Of a stretch of DNA of 64,000 nt, positions 59,766-64,000 are shown one piece after another. The first letter of the stretch is position 1, and each line of letters begins with the position of its first letter. This DNA comes from Phytopseudomonas seleniipraecipitans. Lineage in GTDB: Bacteria > Pseudomonadota > Gammaproteobacteria > Pseudomonadales > Pseudomonadaceae. The stretch is from assembly GCF_900102335.1 (NCBI RefSeq), contig NZ_FNBM01000002.1, positions 558,001 to 622,000 of the forward strand, in the 5' to 3' direction. The translations under genes were made by a program, and so were the position numbers. The notes beneath the pieces are model-generated. The model saw nothing but the letters and a program-made list of their open reading frames with translations. It did not search any database and had not been told where the DNA came from.

Positions 59766-60379
59766 GGCCGCTCGACCTCGCCCTGGTGCAGTTTGCCGAG
59801 CATGTGCCCGAGCTTGCCGGCCTTGGTGGCCAGGTACTTGCTGTTGTGCGGGTTGTGGCCCAATTGCAGTGGCACACGGTTGGCGACGGGAATACCCATG
59901 TCGCCCAGCGCCTTGACCTTGCGTGGGTTGTTGGTCATCAGCTTGAGCGAGGTGATGCCCAGGTGCTGCAGCATCGGCAGGCAGATCGCGTAGTCGCGCA
60001 TGTCTGCGCCGAAACCCAGGCGCTCGTTGGCTTCGACGGTATCGGCGCCTGCGTCCTGCAACTCGTAAGCACGGATCTTGTTGAGCAGCCCGATGCCACG
60101 GCCTTCCTGTCGCAGATAGAGCAGCACGCCACGGCCTTCCTCGGCGATCGCGCGTAGCGCCCCTTCCAGCTGGAAGCCGCAGTCGCAACGCAGACTGAAC
60201 AAAGCGTCACCGGTCAGGCACTCGGAATGCAGACGCCCCAGTACCGGCTCGCCATCAGCCACATTACCGAAGGTCAGAGCGACATGCTCCTTGCCGGTGG
60301 CCTCTTCGAGAAAGCCATGCATGGTAAACACGCCGAACGGAGTCGGCAGTTGGGAGGCGGCGACGAACACGACGGGCAC
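59762..60379 (-). CDS. ribA: GTP cyclohydrolase II
   Basis: A 205-residue enzyme that opens riboflavin synthesis by converting GTP to a diaminopyrimidine. It starts at GTG (60379) with AGGAG six bases upstream. The zinc cysteines are seen in [18 protein letters not shown], and the catalytic segments [19 protein letters not shown] and LMTNNPRKV are intact. Length matches single-domain RibA. It heads a compact minus-strand group with the small membrane protein and the BtuF-like gene. Confidence 0.96.
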   Translation of the reverse strand: MPVVFVAASQLPTPFGVFTMHGFLEEATGKEHVALTFGNVADGEPVLGRLHSECLTGDALFSLRCDCGFQLEGALRAIAEEGRGVLLYLRQEGRGIGLLNKIRAYELQDAGADTVEANERLGFGADMRDYAICLPMLQHLGITSLKLMTNNPRKVKALGDMGIPVANRVPLQLGHNPHNSKYLATKAGKLGHMLGKLHQGEVERP

Positions 60380-60526
60380 CGGATGCTCCTGGTATCGGAA
60401 AGGATGCGGATTTGCGAGGAGTGATAGTGTAACAGCAGCGCCTAGGCGACCGTCAGCCGAATTATCAGGCGGCTACTTGCATGGATTGCCGCCCTTTGAA
60501 GGCGCCCAATGGAATCGGCCTCCCGT

Positions 60527-60617
60527 GTAGGAGCGCCGCCCTCGGCGCGAAACGAGTGCAGCCTCGCCGCTACATCAGCGTTGCCCACACCATTCGCCGC
60601 GAGGGCGCGGCTCCTAC
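60527..60617. repeat. GTAGGAGCG...GCTCCTAC interspersed repeat, copy 1
   Basis: Begins GTAGGAGCGCCGCCCTCGGC and ends GAGGGCGCGGCTCCTAC, so the ends are complementary with CGCGAA/TTCGCCGCG inside. This is the commonest REP-like family of Pseudomonas. It lies upstream of ribA. Confidence 0.85.
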
Positions 60618-60642
60618 AATAGGGGCGTGTGTCGTCGGTCGT

Positions 60643-60733
60643 GTAGGAGCGTCGCCCTCGGCGCGAAACGATTGCAACCTTGCCGCTACATCGGCGTTGC
60701 CTCACAGATTCGCCGCGGGGGCGCGGCTCCTGC
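60643..60733. repeat. GTAGGAGCG...GCTCCTGC interspersed repeat, copy 2
   Basis: A direct copy of the preceding element 116 bases on, with the same ends and a similar interior (CGATTGCAACCTTGCCGCTA). It lies next to the DUF192 gene end. Confidence 0.85.
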
Positions 60734-60746
60734 GGTCAGGCTGCGA

Positions 60747-61184
60747 TTATCCGGCATCTGCGCAGACGATCCCGACGCGGCTGCCGACCACCACGCCGAG
60801 TGCGCCGAAGCCACCTGTGCCCACTTCGATGATGTAGCGCACCGGCTCATTGGAGCCATGCCGCTCCAGGCTATAGGGCTGCATATCGACCACCTTGCGC
60901 ACCACGCCATGGGCATCGATAAAGGCCGCCGACAACGCAACGCGTGTGTCCTTCATCCACAGCTCGCGCACTCCCTCGTCGCGCCAGGCGAAGAGCATCC
61001 CTGGACCGATGTCATCACGACCGGAAAGCCCGACGCTACGCGTTTCAGTCGTGGCGGCGAGCGGCAGGCTCCTCGTCGAGCCATAGGGGAAATCCACCCG
61101 ACATTCCGGCAACTGCGCCAGGGCCACAGAAGACGTGAGCACCAGCCCGCCCATCACGACTCCACGCGCTAACCGGATAGCCAT
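60747..61184 (-). CDS. DUF192 family exported protein
   Basis: A 145-residue protein started at the ATG at 61184 with GAGGTGAGC before it. The signal peptide of about 24 residues ends ALAQL. The domain then shows the DUF192 pattern: [20 protein letters not shown] and [19 protein letters not shown], then VVDMQPY. Members are small beta-barrel proteins of unknown role. It stands alone, divergent from prfC. Confidence 0.88.
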   Translation of the reverse strand: MAIRLARGVVMGGLVLTSSVALAQLPECRVDFPYGSTRSLPLAATTETRSVGLSGRDDIGPGMLFAWRDEGVRELWMKDTRVALSAAFIDAHGVVRKVVDMQPYSLERHGSNEPVRYIIEVGTGGFGALGVVVGSRVGIVCADAG

Positions 61185-61291
61185 GCTCACCTCGAACCTG
61201 AAAGAAGAGACGATCCTACCGGCAACGATGATTCCAGCACCAGGCTGCCCCACACCAGACAGGAGATGCCCAGCCCCACTGCGTTTCCCGC

Positions 61292-61297
61292 TATAAT
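61292..61297 (+). promoter_or_regulatory. Candidate -10 box of prfC
   Basis: TATAAT lies 56 bases before the prfC start. No good -35 sequence is seen at the right distance, so the promoter is only likely. Confidence 0.5.
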
Positions 61298-61352
61298 CGC
61301 GCATTTTTCCGGGCCTACAGGCCCGCCAACGCTTTCAAGCAGGCACGTATCC

Positions 61353-62936
61353 ATGACCATTCAGGCCGCCGAAGTCGCCAAGCGCCGTACTTTCGCCATC
61401 ATCTCGCACCCCGACGCCGGTAAGACCACCATCACCGAGAAGCTGCTGCTGATGGGGCAGGCCATCGCCGTGGCCGGTACGGTCAAGTCGCGTAAATCCG
61501 ACCGCCACGCGACCTCCGACTGGATGGAAATGGAGAAGCAGCGCGGGATTTCCATCACCACCTCGGTGATGCAGTTCCCCTACCGCGAGCACATGGTCAA
61601 CCTGCTCGACACCCCCGGCCACGAAGACTTCTCCGAAGATACCTACCGCACCCTGACTGCGGTGGACTCGGCGTTGATGGTGCTCGACGGCGGTAAAGGC
61701 GTCGAGCCACGCACCATTGCGCTGATGGACGTGTGCCGGCTGCGCGACACGCCCATCGTCAGCTTCATCAACAAGCTGGACCGCGACATTCGCGACCCGA
61801 TCGAGCTGCTCGACGAAATCGAGGCGGTGCTGAAGATCAAGGCCGCGCCGATTACCTGGCCGATTGGTTGCTACCGCGACTTCAAGGGTGTCTACCACCT
61901 CGCTGACGACTACATCATCGTCTACACGCCAGGTCATGGCCACGAGCGCACCGCCACCAAGATCATCGAGAAACTCGACTCCGACGAAGCCCGCGCCCAC
62001 CTGGGTGATGAGTACGATCGTTTCGTCGAGCAGCTGGAGCTGGTGCAGGGCGCCTGCCATGAATTCGATCAGGACGAGTTCCTCAACGGCCAACTGACGC
62101 CGGTGTTCTTCGGTACCGCGCTGGGCAATTTCGGTGTCGACCATGTGCTCGATGCCGTGGTCGACTGGGCTCCTCGCCCGCTGGCCCGCGTGGCCAACGA
62201 ACGCACCGTGGAACCGGTGGAAGAGAAGTTCAGCGGTTTCGTGTTCAAGATCCAGGCGAACATGGACCCCAAGCACCGCGACCGCATCGCCTTCATGCGC
62301 ATCTGCTCGGGTAAGTACGAGAAGGGCATGAAGATGCGCCACGTGCGCACCGGCAAGGACGTGCGCATCGGCGACGCCCTGACCTTCTTCTCCAGCGAGC
62401 GTGAAATGCTCGAGGAAGCCTGGGCCGGCGACATCATCGGCCTGCACAACCACGGCACCATCCAGATCGGCGACACCTTCACCGAAGGCGAGGCGCTAGG
62501 CTTCACCGGCATCCCGCACTTCGCCCCGGAACTGTTCCGCCGTGTGCGCCTGAAGGACCCGCTCAAGTCCAAGCAACTGCGCCAGGGCCTGCAGCAGCTC
62601 GCCGAGGAAGGCGCCACCCAGGTGTTCTTCCCCGAGCGCAGCAACGACATCATCCTCGGCGCCGTCGGTGTGCTGCAGTTCGACGTGGTCGCCAGCCGCC
62701 TGAAGGAGGAATACAAGGTCGAGTGCGGCTACGAGCCGATCACTGTCTGGTCGGCCCGCTGGATCGAGTGCAGCGACAAGAAGAAGCTGGAGGAATTCTC
62801 CAACAAGGCTGTGGAGAACCTCGCCCTCGACGGCGGCGGCCACCTTACTTACCTGGCGCCGACGCGCGTCAACCTGAGCCTGATGGAAGAGCGTTGGCCA
62901 GACGTGAAATTCCGCGCGACGCGCGAGCATCATTGA
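61353..62936 (+). CDS. prfC: Peptide chain release factor 3
   Basis: A 527-residue translational GTPase, the usual length, started at the ATG at 61353 ([20 protein letters not shown]). Motifs are the P-loop [13 protein letters not shown], switch [16 protein letters not shown] and the guanine motif NKLDRD. The C-terminal domains resemble EF-G, with [20 protein letters not shown]. It removes RF1 and RF2 from the ribosome after termination. It is a single gene with its own terminator. Confidence 0.97.
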   Translation: MTIQAAEVAKRRTFAIISHPDAGKTTITEKLLLMGQAIAVAGTVKSRKSDRHATSDWMEMEKQRGISITTSVMQFPYREHMVNLLDTPGHEDFSEDTYRTLTAVDSALMVLDGGKGVEPRTIALMDVCRLRDTPIVSFINKLDRDIRDPIELLDEIEAVLKIKAAPITWPIGCYRDFKGVYHLADDYIIVYTPGHGHERTATKIIEKLDSDEARAHLGDEYDRFVEQLELVQGACHEFDQDEFLNGQLTPVFFGTALGNFGVDHVLDAVVDWAPRPLARVANERTVEPVEEKFSGFVFKIQANMDPKHRDRIAFMRICSGKYEKGMKMRHVRTGKDVRIGDALTFFSSEREMLEEAWAGDIIGLHNHGTIQIGDTFTEGEALGFTGIPHFAPELFRRVRLKDPLKSKQLRQGLQQLAEEGATQVFFPERSNDIILGAVGVLQFDVVASRLKEEYKVECGYEPITVWSARWIECSDKKKLEEFSNKAVENLALDGGGHLTYLAPTRVNLSLMEERWPDVKFRATREHH

Positions 62937-62967
62937 TCCGCTGCGGATGTGCAGTTGGATAAAAAAG

Positions 62968-62994
62968 AACCGGCCCTAGAGGCCGGTTGTTTTT
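62968..62994 (+). terminator. Terminator of prfC
   Basis: Arms AACCGGCC (62968-62975) and GGCCGGTT (62981-62988), then GTTTTTT. It begins 31 bases after the stop codon. Confidence 0.92.
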
Positions 62995-63030
62995 TGCGTT
63001 GCGGATAAAGGTCAGGTCGGCAAGTGCACT

Positions 63031-63062
63031 CCTGGGTATCGCTTCGCTCAACGCCAGGCTAC
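63031..63062. repeat. CCTGGG...GGCTAC interspersed repeat
   Basis: CCTGGGTATCGCTTCGCTCA, then CGCCAGGCTAC; same family as 57175-57205. It lies between prfC and the dehydrogenase gene. Confidence 0.7.
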
Positions 63063-63138
63063 ACAAATCTCCCTGGAATGATGGCGCTTCTGTGACTGAC
63101 CAGGAAGCGCCAACCCGTTCTGATCGGACAGTTACTGC

Positions 63139-64000
63139 CTACTGCTTGTCCTCCGCTAACGTCCAGGCGATGACCGAGTCGCCGATCTTGGTGCCGAACG
63201 AGCCGTGGCCACCCGCCATTTGCACGACATATTGCTTGCCGGTTTTCTCCGACACATAAGTCATGGGCGTTGCCTGACCGCCAGCGGGCAGGCGCCCTTT
63301 CCACAGTTCCTTGCCGGTTTTCAGGTCGTACGCGCGCAGGTAGTAGTCCAGCGTGCCGCTCATGAATGCCACACCACCTGCGGTGACGATCGGGCCGCCC
63401 AATGCAGGTGTACCGACCGGGAAAGGCAGCCCAAGCGGGGCGCTATCACGGCTGGTGCCGTTCTTGTGCATCCAGACTTTCTTCATGGTGCGCAGGTCGA
63501 CAGCCGTCACATAGCCCCATGGTGGCGACTGGCATGGCAGTCCGAGCACCGACAGAAAGGGCTCCAGGCGAACCATGTATGGCGCGCCGAGGTTCGGCTG
63601 CAACCCGGTTTCACCACCGCCGCGGCGCTCCTCGGCCTCCACATCGCTGCGTTTGACCATCTGCGAAATGAACGCCAGATAATTCGGTGCCCCGAACAGC
63701 AATTGCCGGCTCGGGTCTACCGCCACCGAAGGCCAATTGAACGTGCCAACGTTACCGGGATAGATCAGCGAGCCTTGCAGCGACGGTGGGGTAAAGTCGC
63801 CCTCGTAACGCAGCTTGCGGAACTGGATACGGCACATCATCTGATCCAGCGGCGTGCCGCCCCACATGTCGCGCTCACGCAGTGGCTCATCAGGCGCGTA
63901 GCTGAGTGCCGATGTCGGCTGGGTCGCAGCGGTAGTGTCACCGTAATCCGTCCCTTGCGGCACGGGCATCTCGTTGACCGGCACGATGGGCTCACCGGTG
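63139..64000 (-). CDS. gcd: Membrane-bound PQQ-dependent glucose dehydrogenase, C-terminal part
   Basis: The last 287 residues of a PQQ dehydrogenase; the gene continues past the window end. Family-specific segments are WGTPLDQMMCRIQFRKLRYE, LPCQSPPWGYVTAVDLRTMK, the beta-propeller turn TVALGGP-like PALGGPIVTAGGVAFMSGTL, and AGGQATPMTYVSEKTGKQYV. This fits the membrane-bound glucose/quinate/shikimate dehydrogenase group that oxidises sugars in the periplasm and passes electrons to ubiquinone. Glucose dehydrogenase is the likeliest member in Pseudomonas, but quinate or shikimate enzymes cannot be excluded from this part alone. Confidence 0.85.
   Translation of the reverse strand, partial: TGEPIVPVNEMPVPQGTDYGDTTAATQPTSALSYAPDEPLRERDMWGGTPLDQMMCRIQFRKLRYEGDFTPPSLQGSLIYPGNVGTFNWPSVAVDPSRQLLFGAPNYLAFISQMVKRSDVEAEERRGGGETGLQPNLGAPYMVRLEPFLSVLGLPCQSPPWGYVTAVDLRTMKKVWMHKNGTSRDSAPLGLPFPVGTPALGGPIVTAGGVAFMSGTLDYYLRAYDLKTGKELWKGRLPAGGQATPMTYVSEKTGKQYVVQMAGGHGSFGTKIGDSVIAWTLAEDKQ

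Overview
The window is a 64 kb piece of a high-GC gammaproteobacterial chromosome that reads as Pseudomonas. Blocks of genes are collinear with blocks I know from P. aeruginosa: magA-magB and roxSR; mdpA/psdR/dpp; gdhA, ettA, morA and glyA; xseB-ispA-dxs and the ribA neighbourhood. Interspersed palindromic repeats typical of pseudomonads occur in at least ten places. The species cannot be fixed from the sequence. The lack of opdP inside the dpp locus, the TAXI-TRAP system and the repeat families would fit a mendocina, oleovorans or alcaligenes-type Pseudomonas (inference).

Layout. 0.1-2.8 kb: start of the mag (alpha-2-macroglobulin-like) operon on the minus strand. 3.1-7 kb: an AEC carrier, the RoxSR redox two-component system and a periplasmic SIMPL protein. 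7.2-17.2 kb: a dipeptide-use regulon with two closely related DppA binding proteins, the M24 peptidase MdpA, the repressor PsdR and DppBCDF. Palindromes that look like PsdR operators lie upstream of mdpA/psdR and of the second dppA. Repeat elements have entered the dppB-dppC and dppC-dppD gaps and are read as small frames that end in ATGA overlaps with dppC and dppD. 17.3-24 kb: a ferric-reductase-like PepSY/flavodoxin/FNR protein under a likely Fur box, an unknown protein, GdhA and EttA. 24.5-32.7 kb: MorA (dual GGDEF-EAL), GlyA, a hybrid histidine kinase and a convergent LuxR-type regulator.

The accessory region runs from the CAU-anticodon tRNA at 32.85 kb to about 43.6 kb. It holds a decayed NERD gene, a Fic protein, an intact NERD gene, an Mrr-type restriction enzyme, and an AT-rich two-gene cassette (a HEPN-like protein with an Rx6H motif plus a P-loop ATPase with a zinc ribbon). 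After these come a perfect 19-bp-stem hairpin, an inverted copy of the 3' half of the same tRNA with its own terminator, two genes that overlap the ends of decayed tyrosine integrases, a HipBA toxin-antitoxin pair and one more pseudogene. This looks like a defence island built by repeated integration at the tRNA, followed by decay and probably inversion. The HEPN-like/ATPase pair is the best candidate here for an undescribed system.

From 43.7 kb the sequence returns to core-like genes: a diguanylate cyclase, a fused TAXI-TRAP transporter and its receptor, a GabP-like permease, a 0.9 kb gene-free stretch with a 130-bp tandem repeat, topoisomerase III, xseB-ispA-dxs, an AI-2E/PerM permease, a BtuF-like protein, a small membrane protein, ribA, a DUF192 protein, prfC, and the 3' part of a membrane PQQ-dependent glucose dehydrogenase cut by the window end.
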